Shown: piece by piece, positions 5,194-13,042 of the stretch
How positions within the stretch are numbered: position 1 is the first letter of the stretch
Layout of the letters: every line of letters starts with the position of its first letter
From: Treponema sp.
GTDB lineage: Bacteria > Spirochaetota > Spirochaetia > Treponematales > Breznakiellaceae
Direction of reading: 5' to 3'
Length of the DNA stretch: 13,044 bases
Assembly (NCBI GenBank): GCA_009785545.1
Contig: WQWD01000034.1
Location: 1 to 13,044, forward strand
Position numbers and translations under genes: made by a program
Notes under the pieces: generated by a model
Told to the model about the DNA's origin: nothing
The model's database searches: none
Seen by the model: the letters and a program-made list of their open reading frames with translations, nothing else

Positions 5194-6089
5194 CAGAATT
5201 TCGAGGGGCGTTTACTGCGCTGATAACACCAATGACAGAGTCGGGAGAAGTAGACTACGAAGGTTTCCGCAGGCTGATTCAATTTCAAATGAAGGAAGGA
5301 ATTGACGGTATTCTTCCTTTGGGAACGACAGGAGAAAATCCCACCCTGGATGAAGACGAAGAAGAAGTGCTTATAGAAATCGCCGTAAAAGAAGCAAAAG
5401 GAAAAATTCCAATCATTGTAGGAGCCGGCTCAAACGATTCAAGGTATATGGTAAAATATGTTGAACGTGCAAAAAAAATGGGAGCGGATGCGGCGCTTGT
5501 GGTAACTCCATATTACAACAAACCCAACGATGACGGACTTGTCCGCCACTTTGAAATGGCGGCTAACGTTGGTATTCCCATCATCGTTTACAATATAGCT
5601 TCTCGTACGGGCAGAAATATCCCAACCTGCCTCATGAAAGAAATTGCCAAGTTTGAAAATATCGCAGGTGTAAAAGAATCATCCGGCGATATAAATCAGA
5701 TGGGTGATGTCATCAGAGAAATTGCCATTCCGTTAGAAAAAAGCGGACGAAAGTTTTTTGTGCTTTCCGGCGATGACGGTTTTACACTGCCGTTAGCAGC
5801 TATGGGCGGAGACGGAGTTATCTCGGTCGTAGCCAATTTGTTTCCGGCAAAAATAAAAGCCCTGACAAAAGCGGCGGTAGAAGGCAATTTGGAAACAGCC
5901 AGAAACTTACATTATGAATTAATCCCGTTTTTAAAAGCCGCATTTGTAGAAACAAATCCTGTACCAATAAAAAAAGCACTCAGCCTTGCAGGTCTTCCTG
6001 CCGGTCCCGCACGTCTGCCGCTGGGCGGTCTTTCGCCTGCAAGCGAAGAAGTATTAAAAAAAGCATTAAAGGAGCTAGGCGTTATATGA
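5190..6089 (+). CDS. dapA: 4-hydroxy-tetrahydrodipicolinate synthase
   Basis: This enzyme condenses pyruvate with aspartate semialdehyde through a Schiff base on lysine, the entry step to diaminopimelate and lysine. The 299-residue TIM-barrel protein has LGTTGE (44-49; Thr46 and Thr47), VVTPYYNKP (104-112; Tyr109), IVYNIASRTG (132-141; Tyr134 and Arg139) and GVKESSGD (160-167) with the Schiff base Lys162. All match the usual catalytic triad and binding residues. One oddity is Ala137, where most family members have proline (YNVPSRTG). Length is normal. GAGAGG (5179-5184) precedes the start. The stop overlaps the next gene as ATGA, so the lysine genes run directly into the following envelope module. 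Confidence 0.95.
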   Translation: MTEFRGAFTALITPMTESGEVDYEGFRRLIQFQMKEGIDGILPLGTTGENPTLDEDEEEVLIEIAVKEAKGKIPIIVGAGSNDSRYMVKYVERAKKMGADAALVVTPYYNKPNDDGLVRHFEMAANVGIPIIVYNIASRTGRNIPTCLMKEIAKFENIAGVKESSGDINQMGDVIREIAIPLEKSGRKFFVLSGDDGFTLPLAAMGGDGVISVVANLFPAKIKALTKAAVEGNLETARNLHYELIPFLKAAFVETNPVPIKKALSLAGLPAGPARLPLGGLSPASEEVLKKALKELGVI

Positions 6090-6811
6090 AACCTGTCATT
6101 ATTTTATTTTTTGTATTAATTATCAGTTCATGCGCAACAATAAGAGAAATACCAGAACCATTTGTTGTCGATTTAAATTCTCCGCAGATTCCGTTAGGTG
6201 AAATTGATTTGCAGCTAGACAGGTTTTTAGGCGGATTGAGGCGGGAAACTGTTAATTTAATTTATTTCCCAAGAGAAGACGCCGTCGCTCTGCAGTTCAG
6301 GCACGAAATGATGACGTACCATCAATTTTGGAGCAGAGAGGGACGAGCTCTTTTTATAAGAGCGCTTGAACAATATAACGAAGATTTTACGGCAAGAACA
6401 CTGGAAAATCAAAACGCCAGAAGATCAAGGCAAATTTACGGAACCGCAGAAGGCTTTTTAACATGGCGGGGACATCGGTTTGGTGTGCAAGCACGTGCAA
6501 ATATGACTCTTGGCTTGGGATATGTTTTCAGAGACAGAAGTCCGTATTTTACGATACATCAAGGAAGAGCGGAATTTATAGATCCTGCCACATCCAGCAA
6601 CCGTATGGAAAGTTCTCCTATAACGCTGCATTTTACAAGAGCTCAAGCGGCTGAACTTGCCTCTTTTTTCCGTCAGGATATTTTAAATGAATTAAGCATT
6701 CAAAACAGAGAAATCCCCGCACCGCCCGCCATTACAGATATAGAAAGAGATGACTTTTGGGCAGAGCCCTCCGAGCCGTCCGTTACAGATACCGAAAGAG
6801 ACGAATACTAA
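6086..6811 (+). CDS. Unrecognised lipoprotein between dapA and moxR
   Basis: The 241-residue product has a lipoprotein signal (MKPVIILFFVLIISSC, Cys16). No family is recognised. The mature part looks like a mixed alpha/beta domain (about 30-205), with LDRFLGGLRRETVNLIYFP, then a basic helical stretch (about 85-120), alternating strands (about 125-175) and the ending TLHFTRAQAAELASFFRQD. The last 30 residues are acidic and contain an imperfect repeat (TDIERDDFW and TDTERDEY, about 218-241), probably a flexible tail. AAAGGAG (6068-6074) is eleven bases before the start. The start overlaps dapA by four bases and the stop overlaps moxR by one (TAATG), so it is coupled both ways. By position it may be an envelope partner of the MoxR/VWA system; this is inference. 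Confidence 0.8.
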   Translation: MKPVIILFFVLIISSCATIREIPEPFVVDLNSPQIPLGEIDLQLDRFLGGLRRETVNLIYFPREDAVALQFRHEMMTYHQFWSREGRALFIRALEQYNEDFTARTLENQNARRSRQIYGTAEGFLTWRGHRFGVQARANMTLGLGYVFRDRSPYFTIHQGRAEFIDPATSSNRMESSPITLHFTRAQAAELASFFRQDILNELSIQNREIPAPPAITDIERDDFWAEPSEPSVTDTERDEY

Positions 6812-7884
6812 TGAACTTAAAAGAAGATATTTCAAAATGTACCGCGATCATTGCGGGATGCAGAGAGGCCATGTCCGTAAAAATTGTAGGGCAAAAAACA
6901 ATGATAGACGGACTTTTTACAGCTCTTATTGCCGGCGGGAATATTCTGCTGGAAGGCGTGCCGGGTCTTGCAAAAACACTTGCCGTAAAAAGCCTTGCCG
7001 AAATAACAGGGCTTGAGTTTAAAAGGATTCAGTTTACTCCCGATCTCTTGCCGGCAGATTTAACAGGAACAATGATCTGGGAGCAGTCAAAAGGAAATTT
7101 TTCCGTTCGCCGAGGACCATTATTCGCAAATGTTATTTTGGCAGATGAAATAAACCGTGCTCCGGCAAAAGTGCAGTCAGCCCTGCTGGAAGCAATGGAA
7201 GAAAAACAGGTAACAATCGGAGAGACGAGCTACCCCCTGCCCGACCCTTTTTTTGTTCTCGCCACAGAAAATCCAATCGAACACGAAGGAACATATTCGC
7301 TTCCAGAAGCGGAACTTGACCGCTTCCTGATGAAATTGCTGATTACATATCCCAGCCCCGACGAAGAGCTGGAAATCGTCAAAAACAGCCAGCCCTTTTC
7401 CTCCACTGCATCAGCCGCAGCAGTCGCAACAGCGGGATCAACTTTGCCAAAACATTCTATTACGCAAACTTTGAACAGGGAAAACCTTGATTTCCTGCGC
7501 AAAACCGCAGACGGGATTCATATTGATGAACAGATAAGCAAATACATTATTACAATTGTAACAGCTACCCGGCCGGCATCTACAAGAGCGTTAAACGCAA
7601 CACATAAACAGGGATTAAGTATCGCGGCTGGACAGGCTTCCTCTGACGGCATTTATCGTTACGTGACATTCGGCGCTTCTCCAAGAGCTTCGATTGCCCT
7701 GCACCGCTGCAGCAAAATATTCGCCATGTTAGAAGGCCGCAGTTTTGTAACGCCCGAAGATGTTAAAAACGCTGCGCTTCCGGTTTTACGGCATAGGATC
7801 GTTCTTTCTTATGAAGCCGAGGCTGAAGGTATGGACACAGACACAGTAATTGCAAGAATACTCAGCCATATTCCGGTCCCCTAA
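6811..7884 (+). CDS. MoxR family AAA+ ATPase
   Basis: The 357-residue cytoplasmic AAA+ ATPase is of the MoxR type, which acts with VWA-domain partners in chaperone-like or metal-insertion roles. It shows Walker A GVPGLAKT (49-56), Walker B VILADE (108-113) followed by INRAPAKVQSALLEAMEE, sensor 1 LATEN (150-154), the arginine-finger region ELDRF (168-172) and sensor 2 GASPRAS (288-294). An Ala/Ser/Thr-rich low-complexity insert (about 197-211) separates the AAA core from the helical lid. The start is ATG 6811, one base inside the preceding stop. The longer frame would begin within the lipoprotein gene and adds a non-family basic leader. The start has only a weak ribosome binding site (GAAAGAG), consistent with reinitiation. 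The DUF58 gene follows after eight bases, the standard pairing for this family. Confidence 0.93.
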   Translation: MNLKEDISKCTAIIAGCREAMSVKIVGQKTMIDGLFTALIAGGNILLEGVPGLAKTLAVKSLAEITGLEFKRIQFTPDLLPADLTGTMIWEQSKGNFSVRRGPLFANVILADEINRAPAKVQSALLEAMEEKQVTIGETSYPLPDPFFVLATENPIEHEGTYSLPEAELDRFLMKLLITYPSPDEELEIVKNSQPFSSTASAAAVATAGSTLPKHSITQTLNRENLDFLRKTADGIHIDEQISKYIITIVTATRPASTRALNATHKQGLSIAAGQASSDGIYRYVTFGASPRASIALHRCSKIFAMLEGRSFVTPEDVKNAALPVLRHRIVLSYEAEAEGMDTDTVIARILSHIPVP

Positions 7885-7892
7885 TCCGCATT

Positions 7893-8810
7893 ATGGAAAA
7901 AAGCGAATTATTGCGTAACATTATCAATCTTCCCATTATCTCATCCGGGCTTGCCGAAGAAATGCTTAGCGGCAGTTTCAGATCGGTATTCAAGGGACAG
8001 GGAATGGAATTCGATGAAGCACGTCATTACCAGAGCGGCGACGACATCAGAACAATTGACTGGAACGCCAGCGCCCGCTTCGGTTATCCTTTTGTAAAAA
8101 TGTACCGTGAAGAACGCGAGTTAACTATTTTACTTTTAATTGACATTTCACCTTCAATGCACAGGGGAAACATAACCAAGGCAGACGTTTTGAGTCCATT
8201 TGAACAAGCTCTTATTTGCGCCTCTTTGATTGCATTTTCCGCAGAACACGGAGGGCAGCAAGTTGGTTCTTTTTTCTTTGACAAAGATGTCGAAAAGGCT
8301 TTTGCACCGTCAAGGGGACGAAAACACATAATGTCTATGATAATGGCAGGGCTTCAATTTCAAGATAATCAGGCTGACAAAACTCAAAACGGCAGTAATA
8401 TCGCTTCGGCGTTAAAAGCAGCGCAGCGTCTGTTAAAAAAAAGAGCGCTTGTTGTAGTGATTTCGGATTTTTTCAGTATCAATTGGGAACATGAAATGGC
8501 AACTCTTTGCCGCAAACACGATTGTATCGCATTGCGAATCTGCGGGGCAAAAGAAATACCATACCACGGGTTAATCACAATGGAAGATCCTGAAACAGGG
8601 ATAAAAATGGAAACGCCTGCAGGTTTAAATTCGTTTAAACAAAACTGGGAACAATGGCATAATGAACGCACTATCAACTGGGAAGCCCAATGCCGTAAAA
8701 GCGGAGCCTCACTTTTGGACATAACTACGGAAACAAACGCTCCAACAGCGCTTATGAAATTTTTTTCCGGACGAGGCTTTAACAAACATAGTCAGAGTAA
8801 AAGCAGATGA
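7893..8810 (+). CDS. DUF58 protein with VWA-like metal site
   Basis: The 305-residue protein has no signal peptide. The DUF58 signature is clear: FKGQGMEFDEARHYQSGDD (33-51), IRTIDWNASAR (52-62) and PFVKMYREERE (66-76). A VWA-type metal site follows: DISPS (84-88), a serine at 168 where threonine is usual (NGSNIASAL) and SDFF with Asp192. DUF58 proteins are the standard partners of MoxR ATPases and precede VWA membrane proteins in Bat operons; the biochemical role is not settled. No Shine-Dalgarno sequence is visible before ATG 7893, but the start fits the family N-terminus and lies eight bases after the moxR stop. The stop overlaps the next gene as ATGA. Confidence 0.92.
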   Translation: MEKSELLRNIINLPIISSGLAEEMLSGSFRSVFKGQGMEFDEARHYQSGDDIRTIDWNASARFGYPFVKMYREERELTILLLIDISPSMHRGNITKADVLSPFEQALICASLIAFSAEHGGQQVGSFFFDKDVEKAFAPSRGRKHIMSMIMAGLQFQDNQADKTQNGSNIASALKAAQRLLKKRALVVVISDFFSINWEHEMATLCRKHDCIALRICGAKEIPYHGLITMEDPETGIKMETPAGLNSFKQNWEQWHNERTINWEAQCRKSGASLLDITTETNAPTALMKFFSGRGFNKHSQSKSR

Positions 8811-9748
8811 AAAAAATATTAAACAATAGAGTTATAATATTCGTAGTAACATTTTTTCTTATAACGTCTGTTTTATATGCGCAAAGTTCGGACGCATTTT
8901 TAATTCCCGGACATATTTTTGTAGGAGATCGCGCTGTTTTGGTACTGCCGTTAGAAGCGGATAATACTGAAACCGCATTTGATGACATTGTTCTTCTTCC
9001 TCAATCAGGACTTCTGCCGTCAGACCAACACATTGATTTTCACAGGATTGTATTGGAAAGACGCATTACGGGAAACAGGCTGTTGATTGAATTTACAGCA
9101 TTTGCTCCGGGTTTCCTTGAGCTGCCGGTTATTCATATCGGAGGCGCATATTTCACAGATCTCACAATTACAGTTAATTCGGTAATTCAAGACGGTTCTT
9201 TACATATTCTTTCCGGAGCCGCTGCCGCTTTGGCAGTACCGGGAACTGCTTTTATGATTTACATTACAATAGCAATTATTATTTTTGCAATATTATTTGT
9301 AATCCTGTTTATGTTAAAAGGACGTAAGTTAATAAAAAAATTGATCCAAAAATGGAAGTTTTACAGACTCTTTAACAGAATGCGTAAAATAGAAAAACAA
9401 CTTCGAAAAGCTGTTTTAAAAGGTACGGATAAACGTATTATTCTGGACAGGCTTTCAGATGAATTTAGAATTTTTCTGTCCAACCTTACGGGAGTAAATT
9501 GCCGTGTTATGACTGCTGACGAATTTCAAGTTTCAACCGGCGAAAGTATATCGGAAAATTTTCAAAATAAATTCAGTTTGTCGATTTTTGCGGACTTTTT
9601 CCGCAATTGTGATGAACAGCGATTTTCAGGAACTGTCATCGATAAAAGCGGCATTTTACTATTGTTAGACGATCTGAACAATTTTCTTGCCATGCTGGAA
9701 AAAACAAACAAAAACTTACAGAAGGAGGAACACAAACATGAATATTAG
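8807..9748 (+). CDS. Signal peptide / single-TM protein of the Bat operon
   Basis: The 313-residue product has a signal peptide (about 1-25, probable cleavage after VLYA), a periplasmic beta-rich region (about 30-125) resembling the Ig-like part of BatD proteins in style, a transmembrane helix (about 147-170), a strongly basic juxtamembrane segment (171-215) and a helical cytoplasmic domain to the end. The position (after DUF58, before BatA) is that often filled by DUF4381-like or similar small membrane proteins in Bat operons; the family match is uncertain. It could be a receptor-like link between periplasmic VWA partners and cytoplasmic MoxR/DUF58. The start overlaps the DUF58 stop by four bases. 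The stop lies 11 bases inside batA, and AAGGAGGA within its last codons is the batA ribosome binding site. Confidence 0.8.
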   Translation: MKKILNNRVIIFVVTFFLITSVLYAQSSDAFLIPGHIFVGDRAVLVLPLEADNTETAFDDIVLLPQSGLLPSDQHIDFHRIVLERRITGNRLLIEFTAFAPGFLELPVIHIGGAYFTDLTITVNSVIQDGSLHILSGAAAALAVPGTAFMIYITIAIIIFAILFVILFMLKGRKLIKKLIQKWKFYRLFNRMRKIEKQLRKAVLKGTDKRIILDRLSDEFRIFLSNLTGVNCRVMTADEFQVSTGESISENFQNKFSLSIFADFFRNCDEQRFSGTVIDKSGILLLLDDLNNFLAMLEKTNKNLQKEEHKHEY

Positions 9749-10736
9749 TTTTGAGTATCCTTTTCTGGCGGCTGCCGCTTTTATTGTCATTCCGGCTGTT
9801 GTATTTATTTATTCACGTTTGAAAAATCCATTTGTTCTATTGATGCCTCTGGGAGCGCCCGGTGGAGTTCCGTTTAAAACATCTCAAGTTAACGGTCTTG
9901 TAAAATTTTTAAAGTTACTCGAAATAATCTCTGTCTTTTTGATTTTTTTAAGCGCTGCCGGGCCGTCAATCAGAACTTCAGAAACACTCTGGCTTAATCG
10001 CGGGGCGGATATTATGTTTATTATGGATATAAGTCCAAGCATGGCGGCACTTGATATGGACGGGCAAAGCCGTTTTGCCGTAGGAGTAAACCTTATAAAA
10101 GAGTTTGCGCAAAGACGTCCTGCCGACAACATTGGGTTTGTTGGAGTCGGACTAGATGCCGCCCTGTTTATTCCTCTTACTACAGACAGAGAGGCTCTTA
10201 GGCTCAGACTTGAACTACTAAGGATTGGAGAACTTGGAGACGCAACGGCTCTTGGCGTGGGGCTTGCCGTTACATCTTTTCATTTGGAAAATTCAAACGC
10301 ACAGCGAAGAGTCGCAATAATAGTTACAGACGGCGAAAACAATGCGGGAGCAATACACCCGGAAACTGCCGCAGGTTTTTTACGTGACGCCGGAGTATCA
10401 TTTTGGGTAATTGCAATTGGTTCGCAGGGAGAAGTACCTATTGATTTTACAGATCCTTTTACAAATATCCGAAGAATCGGAATTTTATATTCAGAATATG
10501 ACGAGGAAAGTTTACAAAGTTTAGCAGAAGCTGGAGGAGGAACGTTATTAATTGCGCCGAATGCGGATGCGTTTGCCGCAGCTTTTGCTCAAATAGATGC
10601 AGATGAGATAACCATACAAAGATCTCGTGTTGTAAACAGGCATCGTTCGATTTTTTATCAATTTTTTATTCCGGCAATTTTCTTGATGGGTCTTGTCAAA
10701 TTTACCCGCAAATATTTATTAAAGGCTGTTATATGA
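9738..10736 (+). CDS. batA: BatA-type von Willebrand factor A membrane protein
   Basis: The 332-residue product has two N-terminal membrane helices (about 9-26 and 57-75), a VWA domain (about 90-288) and a C-terminal helix (about 305-322). The metal site is complete: DISPS (97-101), Thr170 in GDATALG and Asp198 in VTDGE. The loop between the first two helices is basic, so by the positive-inside rule the VWA domain should face the periplasm. BatA and BatB are known from the Bacteroides aerotolerance operon and spirochaete Bat loci, where they are thought to form a complex in the envelope. The start is ATG 9738, since AAGGAGGA (9722-9729) lies eight bases upstream; longer frames begin inside the previous gene. 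It overlaps batB by four bases (ATGA). Confidence 0.9.
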   Translation: MNISFEYPFLAAAAFIVIPAVVFIYSRLKNPFVLLMPLGAPGGVPFKTSQVNGLVKFLKLLEIISVFLIFLSAAGPSIRTSETLWLNRGADIMFIMDISPSMAALDMDGQSRFAVGVNLIKEFAQRRPADNIGFVGVGLDAALFIPLTTDREALRLRLELLRIGELGDATALGVGLAVTSFHLENSNAQRRVAIIVTDGENNAGAIHPETAAGFLRDAGVSFWVIAIGSQGEVPIDFTDPFTNIRRIGILYSEYDEESLQSLAEAGGGTLLIAPNADAFAAAFAQIDADEITIQRSRVVNRHRSIFYQFFIPAIFLMGLVKFTRKYLLKAVI

Positions 10737-12292
10737 CATTTGACAATCCATTTTTTTTATTATGTTTTTTAATTTTTATTCCTTTGATTATCATTGATAT
10801 AATTAAAAATAAAAACAAGCAAAAACTATCTGCCAAACTGGAAAAAAAACTTATATTGTCAATTTTTCTTTTTCGGTTATTTTTAGCTTTTGCGATAATT
10901 GCTTTGGCTGGTCCAAGATGGGGAACAGGATATGCACCTTCCGAATTCCGCAGAGGTCTTGATATTGTCTACGCAATTGATGTTTCACGCAGCATGGATT
11001 TACAAGACGCACAAATCGAAGAAAGATTAGAGACACGCCTTGAACGAGGGCTTTATATCGCACGAGCAAGCCTCAAGGCAGTAACAGGAGCTCGTTACGG
11101 AGTAGCGATTGGCAGAAACAGAGGTTATTTAGCAATTCCTCTTGTGTTTGATAATGACGCGCCATTAGTTTTTTTTGAATCTGTTGATGTTCAGTCAATA
11201 ACAGGCAGAAGTACCAACCTTGAAGCGCTTGTTGACGCTGCCGCAGATGCTTTTCAAAATACGTCTCCTGCTCAAAGAGTTATAATTTTAATTTCTGACG
11301 GAGAAGAACATTCAGGCAGTTTACGAAATGCTGTCAATCGTTGTATCAGGGAAAATATTATCGTAACTACTGTCGCTGTTGGAAGTGATGAAGGGAGGCT
11401 GATACAGGCCCGCCTTGATGATCCAAGCGCACCGCAGGTTATCAGCCGAAGAGATACTGCAGTTATGCGCTCAGCCGCAGAAAGAACAGGCGGTATTTTC
11501 ATTGACGCTAATCGTGAAGACGCCGCACAGGTTCTTTCCAGCCATCTTTTATCGCTGGCACAGGAAACAGAATTAATTCACAGAAGAGAAGAATCAAGGC
11601 AAAGACGTGTATTATTTATAACATTAGCGCTTTTTTCCTACGCCGCTTCTAAACTAGTCACACGCTCAAGAAAAGCTGCTAATTTACGTGCAAGTATTAT
11701 TGGTATTCCTCTTATCGTTATTCATTTTGGAATAATTTTTTCGGTCTTACTGACATTAACTTCCTGCTCAGAAGGTAAATTACTTATTTTACAGGGAAAT
11801 TATTTATTTGCACGAGGAAGATTCGAAGACGCAGTTGTTCCTTTTTTGGAAGCATTGAACCATGAAAACGCAGCTCCTTACGCCGAATACGGACTAGGCC
11901 TTATTTTTCATATGATGGAAAATGCCCAAACTGCTTTACAACGTTATGCAAACTCGCAAAATTTACTTCAAGTTTTTCCAACACACGAACACCGTGAACT
12001 TCGTTTCAGAATTTTTTACAATTCCGGAGTTGTTTTTTTTGAGGAAGGGGATTATCACGCCGCGGCAGCTTCTTTCAGCGATGCGTTAAGAATAATACCG
12101 GGACGAATAGAAGCAAAACGAAATTTAGAGCTAAGCCTTCTGTCTATTTTAAGAGAAGAAAATACTCAAAGTCCCCCAGACTACAGACAGGAACAAAGAG
12201 AAATTCTTTTTGAATATTTAAGAGAGGAAGAACAACAAAGATGGAGAAGCAGAGAATGGATAGAAGAAGAGTTTACCGGAATGGATTTTTGA
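10733..12292 (+). CDS. BatB-BatC fusion: VWA domain plus TPR domain
   Basis: The 519-residue protein joins two proteins usually encoded separately. The BatB half has helices at about 6-24 and 40-59 with a very basic loop between, and a VWA domain (about 75-285) with a complete metal site: DVSRS (83-87), Thr161 in GRSTNL and Asp189 in ISDGEE. A helix follows (about 291-306). A basic linker (307-320) leads to a second hydrophobic segment ending in a lipobox-like L-T-S-C (Cys345), then TPR-type helices: GNYLFARGRFEDAVVPFLEAL, a middle pair, and NSGVVFFEEGDYHAAAASFSDAL (347-460). The end is a Gln/Arg/Glu-rich helix. Topology predicts both VWA and TPR parts in the periplasm. No in-frame ATG, GTG or TTG start lies at the linker, so a separate BatC is unlikely. 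The start overlaps batA by four bases. Confidence 0.88.
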   Translation: MTFDNPFFLLCFLIFIPLIIIDIIKNKNKQKLSAKLEKKLILSIFLFRLFLAFAIIALAGPRWGTGYAPSEFRRGLDIVYAIDVSRSMDLQDAQIEERLETRLERGLYIARASLKAVTGARYGVAIGRNRGYLAIPLVFDNDAPLVFFESVDVQSITGRSTNLEALVDAAADAFQNTSPAQRVIILISDGEEHSGSLRNAVNRCIRENIIVTTVAVGSDEGRLIQARLDDPSAPQVISRRDTAVMRSAAERTGGIFIDANREDAAQVLSSHLLSLAQETELIHRREESRQRRVLFITLALFSYAASKLVTRSRKAANLRASIIGIPLIVIHFGIIFSVLLTLTSCSEGKLLILQGNYLFARGRFEDAVVPFLEALNHENAAPYAEYGLGLIFHMMENAQTALQRYANSQNLLQVFPTHEHRELRFRIFYNSGVVFFEEGDYHAAAASFSDALRIIPGRIEAKRNLELSLLSILREENTQSPPDYRQEQREILFEYLREEEQQRWRSREWIEEEFTGMDF

Positions 12293-12316
12293 CGCAGAAA
12301 TATATAAGGAGGCGTT

Positions 12317-13042
12317 TTGCTAAAACCAATTTTATTAACGTTTTTTTTATTACTTAGTTCTTTTGTTTACGCGCAGGAGCTGCGAATAGGGGGAACTTTG
12401 ACGATTTCAGTCAGCCCTGAAACATTATTGGCGGGATACCCGTTTACTCTTACTTTCCTGGTTGACTATCCTGCCGTGGATGATGTTTCTGTTATCACAC
12501 CGCCGATTTACGGAGCTCTTACGATGGATCGATTTTTGAGAATGCCCAGAATGACGGAAGATGGGCAAGTTCAGACTTTAATCGAATTTAGGTTGATACC
12601 GAATGTGAGCGGGCGGATTATCCTGAATTCTTTTTCGATTGTTACCCCTCATGGCGTTACAGAAACCGGGTTATTGGCTTTTGATGTGCAGGCAATAGAG
12701 CATAATTTGTTTACAACTTTGCATTTTGTCTGGGAAAATAATCCTCAGCAATTATCGGCAGGTGAGCGGGCTGTTTTTTCGCTTCGCTTGAACAATTCGC
12801 AGGCAGGAAATAGACAAATACAACTGCCACCTCAAACTTTTTTTATGCCGGAAGTGCCGCCGGGAGTAATACTTTCACGCTCACAACTTTCATCGAGAGA
12901 AATCGAAGACGGTTATATGCTCAGGCTATCGCTTATTCCGCTGGAAACCGGGGAATTTTTTCTGCCCGCAAGAACACTGGAACAGGGAAATATACGTTTT
13001 GAGATTCCGGCTTTACGTATTCGAATTACAGAACGCAGGTAA
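12317..13042 (+). CDS. Short BatD-like periplasmic protein
   Basis: The 241-residue product is complete, with its TAA stop at 13040-13042, two bases before the window ends. It has a signal peptide (cleavage after about FVYA, residue 19) and beta-rich Ig-like repeats in the style of BatD: GGTLTISVSPETLLAGYPFTL, then LIEFRLIPNVSGRIIL, and a second unit with SAGERAVFSLRLNN and LSLIPLETGEFFLPA. Typical BatD proteins are about 400-600 residues and carry a C-terminal membrane helix; this one has neither the length nor a helix, and ends in basic IRITERR. TTG 12317 is chosen as the start: AAGGAGG (12306-12312) is four bases upstream and the hydrophobic signal begins directly after it. It is the last gene visible in the operon, 24 bases after batB. 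Confidence 0.78.
   Translation: MLKPILLTFFLLLSSFVYAQELRIGGTLTISVSPETLLAGYPFTLTFLVDYPAVDDVSVITPPIYGALTMDRFLRMPRMTEDGQVQTLIEFRLIPNVSGRIILNSFSIVTPHGVTETGLLAFDVQAIEHNLFTTLHFVWENNPQQLSAGERAVFSLRLNNSQAGNRQIQLPPQTFFMPEVPPGVILSRSQLSSREIEDGYMLRLSLIPLETGEFFLPARTLEQGNIRFEIPALRIRITERR

Noticed and set aside
6757..6810. Longer N-terminus for the MoxR ATPase starting inside the lipoprotein gene
   Set aside because: The extra 18 residues are basic and unlike MoxR N-termini, and are the out-of-frame reading of the acidic tail of the lipoprotein; the TAATG junction at 6809-6813 gives a natural start.
11640..11770. Separate start for a BatC lipoprotein inside the BatB gene
   Set aside because: No in-frame ATG, GTG or TTG lies between the third BatB helix and the lipobox, and there is no frameshift or stop; the open frame is continuous, so a fusion is the simpler reading.
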